DNA of 64,000 bases, from contig PBAY01000011.1 in the NCBI GenBank assembly GCA_002717655.1, positions 41,129 through 105,128 of the forward strand, given 5' to 3'. Position numbers and translations under genes: made by a program. This document shows positions 53,646-62,398 of this stretch, piece by piece (within the stretch, counting starts at the first letter, position 1; each line of letters begins with the position of its first letter). Under the pieces are notes generated by a model. It worked only from the letters and a program-made list of their open reading frames with translations, did not search any database and had not been told where the DNA came from. This DNA is from Phycisphaerae bacterium (GTDB lineage: Bacteria; Planctomycetota; Phycisphaerae; Phycisphaerales; SM1A02).

Positions 53646-56030
53646 TCAGCAATCGCCCCAGGCGGCGATCACGATCAGCACGTCGTTGACATCAACGGTA
53701 CCACTGCCGTCAATATCGCTGACGGGATCGGATGTTCCATAGGCACCAAGCAACGTCAGCAGATCATCAACATTGACGACTGCATCACCATTGATGTCGG
53801 CAGCACACAGTGTTTCGCAGTCCAGGACCTCGAGCGAAACGTTGTCAATGCCTGCTTCAACCAGACTTGGATCAAAGGCATCCTCGACCGAGAAACGAAG
53901 CTGCATCTGAGCGGTTGGATCAAGGTAATCACTTATCTTGAATGATGCGGTCTCCCAGGACTGTCCTGTTCCGCCAGTAGTCTGAACCAGGGTCCAACTG
54001 AGACCCCCATCATTGCTGATCTCGGTCTCCAACAAGTCATCACTCTGGCTGTCATACATCCAGCGCGAGTAGGAAATAGTGCCATCAATGTCTTCAAGAC
54101 TGAAGACCGGTGACAGCAATCTCGTCGGTCCTCCGTCAACATCCGCTTCACCAGGCGAAGTGGGATCCGTTCCATTCTGAGTAATGAAGCAGATCACAGC
54201 ATCGGAACCCGCGGTCGCATCATCCTCTGGCTGCGGCTGTTCGGTGCCATAGATCGTGCCGATGGGATCGACTCGTACCCAACTGCCTGTTTCAAGACTT
54301 GGGTCATTTTCCACGGTCCAGATCGGATCTGGCTCCGACTCGAATTCTTCTCGCTGAATCACCGTGGATCCATTGGCCACGATTGACTCGTATGGCGAGG
54401 CTCCGGCCGTCGGCGGATCATTGAAGGTCGACCCATCCGTCATGCGGGCACTGAACCAGTATCCGTATTCCTGAGCACACACTCCTGAAGGAAGTGTGCC
54501 GCGATAGGCATTGCCTCCAAGATCCTCAAGCGTGATCTCGACGGCAGTGTCACCATCAATCGACAGGAACATCCGGCCGCTTCCAGACTCGATGGCGCCC
54601 TCGCCGATCAAGTCCAGCTGAAAGCGGAGTTCAATCGCCTGTCCAGGGGGGAGATAGCCGGGCAATCCATCCGGATATGAGAACACGATGCCCGTAGGCG
54701 GTTGATTCATCCAGATCTCGGTGGTCGAACAACGGCCCATGATGAGGTCATCCCATCCATCACCGTTGATGTCGATGATGGCGACGTCATGGACACCTGT
54801 ACGATCAGACTGGCTGATGCCGGTGTCTTCGATGGAGAACGTCACATCAGGCACATCGCCACGATTCCGGAAGATGTGAGTCGTGCGACTGCACCCTGGA
54901 ATATCCACATCCACGTCCGTGATGATGACATCCATGTGACCGTCATTGTTGAGATCACGGATGTAGGAGTCACCGCCGAACCCGTTGGTCACCGAATCAA
55001 AGGTTCGCTGATTGAAGTTGGCGTATCCATCAGAGCCATTACCGGTATTCAGATAGTAGGAATCGACTCCATCGTCGGTGACGACCATGTCCAGCATGCC
55101 GTCTCCATTGAGGTCTCCGACCTCGACGAAGTACGGGGCATTCTCGTCATGGATTTCATACCCGGCGAAAAAGCCCTGATTGCCGGCGTCGTTGTAGGTA
55201 ATGGCGACATGCTGCGGCGGGTTCAAGGAGGTCTGTTTGACGACATCCATGGCACCATCGGCATTCATGTCTGCAAACACACTGGCTGCACCGAAGGCGG
55301 ATTCCCGCATCTCGAAGGTAAGACGGGAATCACTCTGGTCTGAGAAGAACCCGTTACCGTCATTGACCAGCAACTTGTTGTTGTAGTCGTAGATCTGCGT
55401 GGTGCCCGAGTCGTAGTCACCGAAGTACAGGTCCATGTCTCCATCACCATCAATATCACCGACGGCCACGGAGCAGAATCGAGGTCCGGCTTCCGGATGC
55501 ATCTCGGGCATCCTCGCATCCTCATGACGGAAGCCAAGCCAATTCCCGTTGTCTTCACCCAGATTGATGTAGATACGTGGATGTGAAAGATGCTTGGACT
55601 CGTTGTCCGTCAAGGTCGTCGCGGTCACGACGTCCAGCCAACCATCTCCATTGAGGTCCGCAAGCTTGACATCCCGGTCGTTCGTGGGAGTCAGGAAACC
55701 CTGATCTCCGGCGACATCGGAAGCCGTCGCATAGGCACTCGTACGATCCACGAGCACACCACCTTCATTCATCCACAGCAGGTTGATGTCTCGGCCGGAA
55801 GACGTGAAGGGTTCCTTGCGAACAACGACAACATCCTGATCACCATCGTTGTCGACATCACCGACGGCATAGTCCTTCTCCTGCATGTCATTCGCACCAA
55901 GGGCAGAATCGACTGACAGCCGAGAATCCGTCTCATCCAGATACTCGACCCACCCTCCGCCACCGGCAAGCGTCGCGGTGGCGATCAGGCAACTCATCGG
56001 AAAACTCATCAGAAACATGCTGAATTTCAT
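53646..56030 (-). CDS. Secreted FG-GAP/VCBS-repeat protein with dockerin
   Basis: The 794-residue product has a signal peptide, then about seven FG-GAP-type repeats (V-G-D-V-D-N-D-G-D-Q-D-V, L-A-D-L-N-G-D-G-W-L-D-V, V-G-D-I-D-G-D-G-D-M-D-L and so on) that should form a calcium-binding beta-propeller. A beta domain of about 100 residues and a jelly-roll-like segment (R-L-L-S-P-V-F-S-L, D-N-V-S-L-E-V) follow. The dockerin pair ends W-G-D-C. GAGG six bases before the ATG at 56030 favours that start over ATG 56033 or TTG 56036. Propellers of this sort serve in adhesion or ligand binding; no enzyme motif is seen. It lies 47 bases behind the di-haem oxidoreductase gene on the same strand. Confidence 0.87.
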   Translation of the reverse strand: MKFSMFLMSFPMSCLIATATLAGGGGWVEYLDETDSRLSVDSALGANDMQEKDYAVGDVDNDGDQDVVVVRKEPFTSSGRDINLLWMNEGGVLVDRTSAYATASDVAGDQGFLTPTNDRDVKLADLNGDGWLDVVTATTLTDNESKHLSHPRIYINLGEDNGNWLGFRHEDARMPEMHPEAGPRFCSVAVGDIDGDGDMDLYFGDYDSGTTQIYDYNNKLLVNDGNGFFSDQSDSRLTFEMRESAFGAASVFADMNADGAMDVVKQTSLNPPQHVAITYNDAGNQGFFAGYEIHDENAPYFVEVGDLNGDGMLDMVVTDDGVDSYYLNTGNGSDGYANFNQRTFDSVTNGFGGDSYIRDLNNDGHMDVIITDVDVDIPGCSRTTHIFRNRGDVPDVTFSIEDTGISQSDRTGVHDVAIIDINGDGWDDLIMGRCSTTEIWMNQPPTGIVFSYPDGLPGYLPPGQAIELRFQLDLIGEGAIESGSGRMFLSIDGDTAVEITLEDLGGNAYRGTLPSGVCAQEYGYWFSARMTDGSTFNDPPTAGASPYESIVANGSTVIQREEFESEPDPIWTVENDPSLETGSWVRVDPIGTIYGTEQPQPEDDATAGSDAVICFITQNGTDPTSPGEADVDGGPTRLLSPVFSLEDIDGTISYSRWMYDSQSDDLLETEISNDGGLSWTLVQTTGGTGQSWETASFKISDYLDPTAQMQLRFSVEDAFDPSLVEAGIDNVSLEVLDCETLCAADINGDAVVNVDDLLTLLGAYGTSDPVSDIDGSGTVDVNDVLIVIAAWGDC

Positions 56031-56077
56031 CATCAACCTCTCTTATACGGCAGGCCCCCCACCGCATCGACGCGAGT

Positions 56078-57763
56078 TTATGGGCATTTGCCCCATAACG
56101 ACAAGAGCATCAAGACATCATTGACATCGACTGATCCATCATTATTCAGATCAGCATCACAAGGTGGGGAACATTCTCCCCAGGAGGACAACAAAAGAAG
56201 GACATCATTCACTTCGACGGATCCGGATCCGTCGATGTCTGCGACGCAATCGTCGCAGGCATCAAGGCTTCCATCCTGATTCATATCGAGTGAAACATCC
56301 TGAATGATCTGTTCGACATCCCAGATACCGTCTCCATCACAGTCTTCCAGCGTTTCATCGAAAGCCAGAACAAACAGAGGCAGATCATCATCATCCACGA
56401 CACCGTCCTGATTGACATCATGGATTGCACAGGGATCATCAGGGGTACAGGTCAAGCCGTAGCACTCGGCGATACCGGTCCCGTCATCAGAACCGAAGAC
56501 GTCATCCCAGATCACCTGCTTGTCGCCATCGGCATCGAACTCGATGCGACCAAGCGAATCGAGAAACTGGATCAGAAGAGACTTTTCGGTGGAGTTCAAT
56601 GCAGCAAACGCCGTTGCAGCTTCCACACCCTGGCTCGCGAACAGGCCATGCTCATAAATGGCATAGGTCATGCGTTCCTCGAATGTGCCACCAGCGAATC
56701 GGCCATCATGCCAGATGGGGCTGCGGAACCGAATACCCCAGAGAGGTGGCGTACGAAGCTGCTGGCCAGTCGCGGATTGATCAACGATCCCATCACCAGC
56801 GAGCCCCATGCCATGCAGGAGAAAGTCGCCATAGGGACGAATCTCGACACCACGCAACGCTTCTTCCAGCAATGGATCAGAGCTCGTTGTGAACGACGGT
56901 ACATGACAAGTCGCACAACCAATCTGCTCGAAGATCAATTCACCTGTCATTCCTGATCGAGGCGTCTGAGGAGGCGGTGCGAGATAACGCTGGAAATCCG
57001 TGACACGCTGAATGAATGAAACAGGATGTCCATCAGGCGGATCTTCTGGATCAGGAACATCATCACAGAGATCGATCATGGAAGCGTCACCCTGCGGTGC
57101 GATCTCATCCGGCAGCAGCGCATTGGTCAGCCCCATCTCATTCAACGCGGCATCGGCACTGAAGGTCATGACGGTGGCAATCTGTGATTTCCAACCGAAA
57201 CGACCCACTCGCTCTCCACCGTCTGGATCCTCAAGCATGCCCACCATTCGCGCATCACCACGAACACCCGCTGGCTGACTGTCACGGATCGCAAGGAGAT
57301 CACTGTCAAGAATCGACTCGACCAGCCCGTAGGCCAGTACGCCTGGAGTGACTCGAAGACTGGTGATGTTTGCGCTTGCAGGAACAACTTCACTGCAATC
57401 GGGGCTGATGGATTCCGATTGAAGAAGCGAACCTCCAAGAGATTCGAGCGGATCAAACCCACCCTTGTCCAATCGGCCGAAACGCGTGACGAACTGGGCA
57501 CCGGGTCCCCCGACTGGATTATTGTGACAGGAGGCACAGCTCTGCTGATTGAAGACCGGTCCCAGACCAGTGCTTGGGAGGATGGTCAATTGATAGGCTG
57601 CCAGCCCGGCCTCGAATCTATCCAGCTGAGAGGGGGTCAATCCCAACAGCGGTTCTCCTGGGCGGGGTTGAAGATCAACCTGAGCCCAGACCATCTGGCC
57701 AGCAGCCATGGCAATAAGGGCAATAAGGCCCCTGTAGACCCTCTGAAATCGGGGATGTCTCAC
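56078..57763 (-). CDS. Di-haem c-type oxidoreductase (DUF1111/DHOR) with calcium loops and dockerin
   Basis: The 561-residue product has a signal peptide (hydrophobic to W-A-Q), then a di-haem cytochrome domain with two C-x-x-C-H sites: C-A-S-C-H near residue 76 and C-A-T-C-H near 282, plus F-x-Q-Q-S-C and W-G-I-R-F-R-S-P-I-W-H-D-G-R, the signature of DHOR proteins, which are periplasmic peroxidase or thiol oxidase-like electron carriers. After the haem domain come three EF-hand-like calcium loops (D-V-N-Q-D-G-V-V-D, D-C-D-G-D-G-I-W-D, D-M-N-Q-D-G-S-L-D) and a dockerin pair ending W-G-K-C-P. The GTG at 57763 with GGAG six bases upstream is preferred to an upstream TTG. It is divergent from the TPR lipoprotein gene. 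Confidence 0.88.
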   Translation of the reverse strand: MRHPRFQRVYRGLIALIAMAAGQMVWAQVDLQPRPGEPLLGLTPSQLDRFEAGLAAYQLTILPSTGLGPVFNQQSCASCHNNPVGGPGAQFVTRFGRLDKGGFDPLESLGGSLLQSESISPDCSEVVPASANITSLRVTPGVLAYGLVESILDSDLLAIRDSQPAGVRGDARMVGMLEDPDGGERVGRFGWKSQIATVMTFSADAALNEMGLTNALLPDEIAPQGDASMIDLCDDVPDPEDPPDGHPVSFIQRVTDFQRYLAPPPQTPRSGMTGELIFEQIGCATCHVPSFTTSSDPLLEEALRGVEIRPYGDFLLHGMGLAGDGIVDQSATGQQLRTPPLWGIRFRSPIWHDGRFAGGTFEERMTYAIYEHGLFASQGVEAATAFAALNSTEKSLLIQFLDSLGRIEFDADGDKQVIWDDVFGSDDGTGIAECYGLTCTPDDPCAIHDVNQDGVVDDDDLPLFVLAFDETLEDCDGDGIWDVEQIIQDVSLDMNQDGSLDACDDCVADIDGSGSVEVNDVLLLLSSWGECSPPCDADLNNDGSVDVNDVLMLLSLWGKCP

Positions 57764-57818
57764 ATCTCTCTCCACACCGGATGTACGTTTCTCAGGTTCA
57801 CCGTACCTTACCGGCAAC

Positions 57819-58655
57819 GTGTTTCGACTCCAAAGTCATATTCGCAGCCTATTAGGCACTCAGATCCGGAATTTTTCCGTTCTGATGCTGATTGGGGTGA
57901 TTTTTCTGCCCGGATGTCAGGACCAGCCCAGGCAAGCTCAGGAGCAACCACTACCTGCTCAAGAGGTTCCAAGCCCGATTCCAACCCCCCCGCTGGACCG
58001 GGATCTCAGTCGTCACTTCAAGCTGATCCAGAATGGCCAGACCGGCTCTGCCCGCGTCCGTATCCGCCAGTGGCTTGATCGGCACGAGGATGATTCAAGA
58101 GGCTTGTTCCTCATGGGCCTGAGCCATCATCAGGACAAACGCTACGCACGGGCGCTGGATTGGCTCCAACAGGCCACTCAGGCACAACCAACCTATCCAC
58201 CAGCATGGCACTTTCTGGGATGGACCTATTTCTACCTCGGCCAGACTGCCCAATCACGCCGATCATTCGAACATCATCTGCAACTTGCTCCTGCCGAAGG
58301 CGACAGCCACTTTGCACTGGGCCTGCTTGATCTGGAACTCTGGCGACTTGATGAAGCTGAAGTCCACTTCAATCAGGCAATCAAACTGCAGGAATCACAG
58401 CCGGGCCGAGCAAAGGGTGTTTCCAAGGCGATGGCGAGACTGAGTGAAATCATAGAAATCAGAGATCGCAATCAGGAACGCGCAACCCAGCTTCTGAGGC
58501 GAAGCGTCGAACTCTATCCCGATCATTACGAAGCCTGGTATCGATTATGGAAACTGCTTGAGACAACTGCAGATGAATCGGAAGTCGAGCAAGCAAGACT
58601 TGGTTACTTCAACGCAAGGGATCGAGTCAGACCAAGAACGGAGTTTCCTGAATGA
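57819..58655 (+). CDS. TPR-repeat lipoprotein
   Basis: The 278-residue product starts with a signal of lipoprotein type, ending F-L-P-G-C, so a Cys near residue 33 would be lipidated. A Pro/Gln-rich linker follows, then four or five tetratricopeptide repeats (for example A-L-D-W-L-Q-Q-A-T-Q-A-Q-P-T-Y and A-R-R-S-like F-E-H-H-L-Q-L-A-P-A). These bind partner proteins. The start is a GTG at 57819; an ATG at 57885 is possible but would shorten the signal. Its stop overlaps the CRTAC1-type gene by ATGA, and TPR/CRTAC1 pairs recur in planctomycetes, so the two proteins probably work together at the envelope. No enzyme motif is present. Confidence 0.82.
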   Translation: MFRLQSHIRSLLGTQIRNFSVLMLIGVIFLPGCQDQPRQAQEQPLPAQEVPSPIPTPPLDRDLSRHFKLIQNGQTGSARVRIRQWLDRHEDDSRGLFLMGLSHHQDKRYARALDWLQQATQAQPTYPPAWHFLGWTYFYLGQTAQSRRSFEHHLQLAPAEGDSHFALGLLDLELWRLDEAEVHFNQAIKLQESQPGRAKGVSKAMARLSEIIEIRDRNQERATQLLRRSVELYPDHYEAWYRLWKLLETTADESEVEQARLGYFNARDRVRPRTEFPE

Positions 58656-60382
58656 AAACGAAACTCTGCCTGCTCATGGCTCCTGTGCTGCTGGCGCAGA
58701 CTGCCTGTGAAGAAAACGCTCAATTCACCGTCGCGACTACCGAGCAGCCTGTAATGATTGATCTTCAGGATGTCACTGCTGAAAGCGGCGTTGACTTCAC
58801 TTCAACTTCAGGAAGACTGCCTACAACAGAGATCCTCGAGGTCAATGGCGGCGGAATCGCCCTGTTCGACTATGACCGTGATGGCGATCCGGATCTCTTC
58901 ATCGCCAATGGTGCAACACTTGATTCTCCTCAGGTTGGACCAGGGTCCCGGCTGTTCCGAAATGACAGCGGGCCTTCCCACATCCGTTTCACAGATGTGA
59001 CGGAACAAGCTGGAATCAATCTGTACCGATGGGCCATGGGTGCTGCGGCAGGAGATTATGACGGAGATGGATTCATCGACCTTCATGTCAGCTGCTGGGG
59101 TCAGAATGCACTCTTGAGAAACATGGGAGACGGTTCATTCAAGGAAATCACTCAGGAAGCCGGTCTCTCCGATGACGCATGGAGCACGTCCTCGGCATTC
59201 GGTGATATCGATGCTGACGGTGATCTGGATCTGTACGTAGTGAACTATCTGCAGTTCGACCCGGACAATCCTCCTGAAGCTGCGACCTACAAAGGCCAAC
59301 GTGTCCTTGCAGGCCCTCATGGACTTCCAGCACAGTCCGATCGTCTCTGGATCAATCAGGGCGACGGCTCTTTCCTTGACGCGGTTTCACTTGGGATAAT
59401 TGATCCAGTTGAACCCGCCTACGGACTCAATGTGATCATCCTCGACTTCGATGCAGATGGCCGACAGGACATTCTTGTCGGCAACGACTCCATGGCCAAT
59501 GCGTTGTATCGCCAGGCCGACACGCCTGAGGAATCCGGGCGGATGATCAACCTTGGACATGACAGTGGCCTTGCCACAAACATGCATGGTGGTGAACAGG
59601 CGACGATGGGCATGGCTGTTGCGGATCTTGACGGCGATGCAGTTCCAGAACTCTTTACGACCAATTTCTCGGCTGACACCAACACGTTGCACCAGAGCAT
59701 GGGTGAAGCCAATTGGGTTGATCGGACGCGACAATACGGACTGGGACTTCGAAGCAGGCCCTGGCTTGGATGGACAACTGGATTCATGGACCTTGATGGT
59801 GATGAGGATGAAGATCTCATCATCCTCAATGGACATGTCTACCCGGATGCGACGATGGACACCATGGATTCAAACTACGAGCAGCCGCCCCAGGTTCTTC
59901 TTCAGGAAGATGGGCGATTCCTGCCACTGGCCCCGAAACCCGGTGATACCTGGCTGGGACAACCCCGCCGGGACCGAGCTGGCGCATTCGGAGATCTTGA
60001 TGGCGATGGAGATCTTGATCTTGTCACGGCGGAACTCAATGGACCAGTTCGCATCATCGGCAACTTCACTTCACTGCCGCCACAACGCCAAGCCACCATC
60101 ATTCATCTTCTCGACGATCGTCCGGATGTTCAGAATACGACCGGACTCGGCGCTTCAATCCAGTTCATCAAAGATGAAAACAAGCGCAAGACTATTCGTT
60201 GGATCCACTCTGGCGGAGCTTTCCAGTCCGCAAATGATGCAGCCGCGCATTTCACGCTGCCTGCTGCTACTGAACAATGGGAGTTCCATGTGACCTGGCC
60301 TGATGGTGTGATCACACGTCACAAGACGAGCCCTGCAGCCAGCCTCACATTGAAGGCGAGTGAAGCCATGGAAGTTGAATAG
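58652..60382 (+). CDS. CRTAC1/ASPIC-UnbV-type FG-GAP lipoprotein
   Basis: The 576-residue product has a lipoprotein-like signal (A-Q-T-A-C-E, Cys near 19) and at least seven FG-GAP repeats (L-F-D-Y-D-R-D-G-D-P-D-L, A-A-G-D-Y-D-G-D-G-F-I-D-L, F-G-D-I-D-A-D-G-D-L-D-L, F-M-D-L-D-G-D-E-D-E-D-L, F-G-D-L-D-G-D-G-D-L-D-L). It ends with an ASPIC/UnbV domain (W-I-H-S-G-G-A-F-Q-S then H-V-T-W-P-D-G). Such proteins form calcium-loaded beta-propellers on the cell surface; their exact role is unproven. It overlaps the TPR gene by ATGA, and 18 bases separate it from the transporter gene. Confidence 0.88.
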   Translation: MKTKLCLLMAPVLLAQTACEENAQFTVATTEQPVMIDLQDVTAESGVDFTSTSGRLPTTEILEVNGGGIALFDYDRDGDPDLFIANGATLDSPQVGPGSRLFRNDSGPSHIRFTDVTEQAGINLYRWAMGAAAGDYDGDGFIDLHVSCWGQNALLRNMGDGSFKEITQEAGLSDDAWSTSSAFGDIDADGDLDLYVVNYLQFDPDNPPEAATYKGQRVLAGPHGLPAQSDRLWINQGDGSFLDAVSLGIIDPVEPAYGLNVIILDFDADGRQDILVGNDSMANALYRQADTPEESGRMINLGHDSGLATNMHGGEQATMGMAVADLDGDAVPELFTTNFSADTNTLHQSMGEANWVDRTRQYGLGLRSRPWLGWTTGFMDLDGDEDEDLIILNGHVYPDATMDTMDSNYEQPPQVLLQEDGRFLPLAPKPGDTWLGQPRRDRAGAFGDLDGDGDLDLVTAELNGPVRIIGNFTSLPPQRQATIIHLLDDRPDVQNTTGLGASIQFIKDENKRKTIRWIHSGGAFQSANDAAAHFTLPAATEQWEFHVTWPDGVITRHKTSPAASLTLKASEAMEVE

Positions 60383-60400
60383 CTCTGATAGGCTGCAACC

Positions 60401-61693
60401 ATGGCACGACAACCCAGAAGATGGCAGAAGATCGAAGCGCATGGCCCCGGCCACCCGCTGGTCTGGCTCATCTGGGGTGTTCCAGCACTCTTCTTCCTCT
60501 ACGAATTCATCCTGCGCATCTCGCCGAGTCTGATGCTTCCTGAACTTGAACAGGAACTCAAGATCAACTCAAGTGAAATGGGAGCCTCATTGGGGGCCTA
60601 TTACTACGCCTATGCACCCATTCAGCTGGCTGTCGGAATGCTGTTGGACCGATTTGGTTCACGCAAGCTGCTGAGCCTCGCAGCCTTCATCTGCATCCTT
60701 GGCCTGCTTGTCGGAACTCAGGCAGACTCCGCCTCGACCCTTGCAGCAAGTCGTTTTCTTCTGGGATTTGGTTCTGCATTCGCCTATATCGGCGCGGTCT
60801 ACGTGGCTTTGATCTGGTTTCCTGCACGGCGTGCGGCACTGTTGACCGGATTGACCGCCGGAGTTGGCTTTGCGGGGGCGGTCGGCGGTGAATTTCTGCT
60901 TCAGCAGATCTTCGGCTCACCACCTGACTGGGCTCATGGGATGTGGATTCTGGCCATCGTAGGCATCGGACTCGCCATTGCCATGTGGCTGGCGGTGCCG
61001 GAACGACCCGCCTGGTATCTGAAACAGGTCGGACGTGAAACTCCACATGATCTGCAGAGTGTGCTTCAAGGACTGAAGCAGACCATCAGCAACATGCGGA
61101 TCTGGCTGGTCAGCATTGGCTGCGGAATGTTGTATCTCCCGCTTGCGTTCGCAGGTAACTGGGGCCCTCGTGATCTCCATACTGTCCTTGGCTTCAGCGA
61201 AGTGGAAGCGCCTCGACTCTACGCCCTCTTCTACATCGGCATTGGAATCGGCTGCCCACTTGTAGGCTGGTTGTCGGACCGATCTGGCCAACGTAGAAAA
61301 TGGCTGATCATGGGAAGTATCGGCGGCATTGCAGGCGCAGCAGCCATGACATTCCTCCCAGAAGATGCACGCGATCTGATCTGGTGGTTGCTCCCAGTCT
61401 GGGGACTGCTCGTCAGCGCCTATGTCCTTGGCTATCCACTGGCCGCTGATCTAGGTCGTCGAGATGCCGCAGGAACGGCCATCGCCTTTGTGAACTTCGT
61501 CGGGATGCTGATGGCTGGGATGATGGTCTGGCTGTTTGGAATCGTGATTGATTCAATGGCTCACTCGAATGGTCATGCTGAACCAGAAGCAATCGATTTC
61601 CGATGGGGAATGGGACTCATGACTGCTTTCATGAGTCTGGCCCTTATCACGATCCTGCTCACACGTGAACCTGACCGCAAACTGGACCCATGA
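60401..61693 (+). CDS. Major facilitator superfamily transporter
   Basis: The 430-residue protein has twelve predicted transmembrane segments and MFS loop motifs L-L-D-R-F-G-S-R-K and W-L-S-D-R-S-G-Q-R-R. P-A-L-F-F-L-Y-E-F, Y-Y-Y-A-Y-A-P-I-Q-L and F-L-L-G-F-G-S-A-F-A-Y-I-G-A-V-Y-V-A show that it is a paralogue of the transporter at 23971-25302. The shared blocks lie in the first half, where the substrate path starts. The substrate is unknown. It follows the CRTAC1-type gene by 18 bases and may share its transcript, ending the plus-strand set that begins at 57819. The next gene starts 83 bases downstream with its own ribosome site. Confidence 0.9.
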   Translation: MARQPRRWQKIEAHGPGHPLVWLIWGVPALFFLYEFILRISPSLMLPELEQELKINSSEMGASLGAYYYAYAPIQLAVGMLLDRFGSRKLLSLAAFICILGLLVGTQADSASTLAASRFLLGFGSAFAYIGAVYVALIWFPARRAALLTGLTAGVGFAGAVGGEFLLQQIFGSPPDWAHGMWILAIVGIGLAIAMWLAVPERPAWYLKQVGRETPHDLQSVLQGLKQTISNMRIWLVSIGCGMLYLPLAFAGNWGPRDLHTVLGFSEVEAPRLYALFYIGIGIGCPLVGWLSDRSGQRRKWLIMGSIGGIAGAAAMTFLPEDARDLIWWLLPVWGLLVSAYVLGYPLAADLGRRDAAGTAIAFVNFVGMLMAGMMVWLFGIVIDSMAHSNGHAEPEAIDFRWGMGLMTAFMSLALITILLTREPDRKLDP

Positions 61694-61776
61694 ACCATCA
61701 CGTACTGGCCATCATTCAAAAGAACCTATAGTGACGTTGTGATCGGCTTACAGCAATCGAAGCAAGGAGTGTCACC

Positions 61777-62220
61777 ATGCGTATTCGCTTCATCCTGATA
61801 CTGCTGCCACTGCTCATGCTTGGATGCAACAACTCCACTGGTGAGTTGTTCGCCATCAAGCCTGCATGGACCATGAAGATGTCGGGCCTGACTCACTACT
61901 CACTCGGCAATGGTCTTCAGATCTGGGTACAGGAAAGCCCCATCGTGACCGCGACTGACATCAAGACTGCCCGATTCGTTACAGATGACCTGGGCAACCC
62001 TGCCGTCAGGATCACGCTTGATCCAAGAGGAGCTGAACGCATGAGCCGCTTCACAGAAGGCCACGTCTCTCAACCACTGGCGGTCTTTGTGGACGAAGCA
62101 CTGATCTCGGCGCCCGTGGTAACCGGCCAGATAGGGCCAGATTTCCTTGTCATGGGGCTCGGCGACAAGTCACATGCTGAAAGCTTTGCTGAACGTGTTG
62201 GGGAAATGGATCTGGAATGA
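61777..62220 (+). CDS. Lipoprotein with a SecD P1-head-like domain
   Basis: The 147-residue product has a lipoprotein signal ending L-M-L-G-C (Cys17). The mature part looks like the P1 head subdomain of SecD: I-W-V-Q-E-S-P-I-V-T-A-T-D-I, A-V-R-I-T-L-D-P-R-G-A-E-R-M, L-A-V-F-V-D-E-A-L-I-S-A-P-V-V and A-E-S-F-A-E-R-V. In SecD this region sits between membrane helices and helps the Sec channel move proteins outward. Here it stands alone without any SecD helix. AAGGAG seven bases before the ATG supports the start. It could aid late steps of export in the periplasm, or have a new role; both are inference. Confidence 0.8.
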   Translation: MRIRFILILLPLLMLGCNNSTGELFAIKPAWTMKMSGLTHYSLGNGLQIWVQESPIVTATDIKTARFVTDDLGNPAVRITLDPRGAERMSRFTEGHVSQPLAVFVDEALISAPVVTGQIGPDFLVMGLGDKSHAESFAERVGEMDLE

Positions 62221-62398
62221 AGGTCATCAACCGGCCACCCCTTCAGAAGGGCTGTCCAGAGGCCATCCAGTCGATTTTTGGGTGAATCCGGCCTGAGTCG
62301 AGAAATTCTCTGAATCCAGACAACTTGTAGTCCGAACAGTCTCATGAGAGTGACTACATTGGGGATTCCCCCGAATCAATTGATTTAGAGAGAGGCCC

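Noticed and set aside
62221..62300. Possible terminator hairpin (CCCTT/AAGGG) after the SecD-like lipoprotein gene
   Set aside because: The stem is only five base pairs and is not directly followed by a T run.
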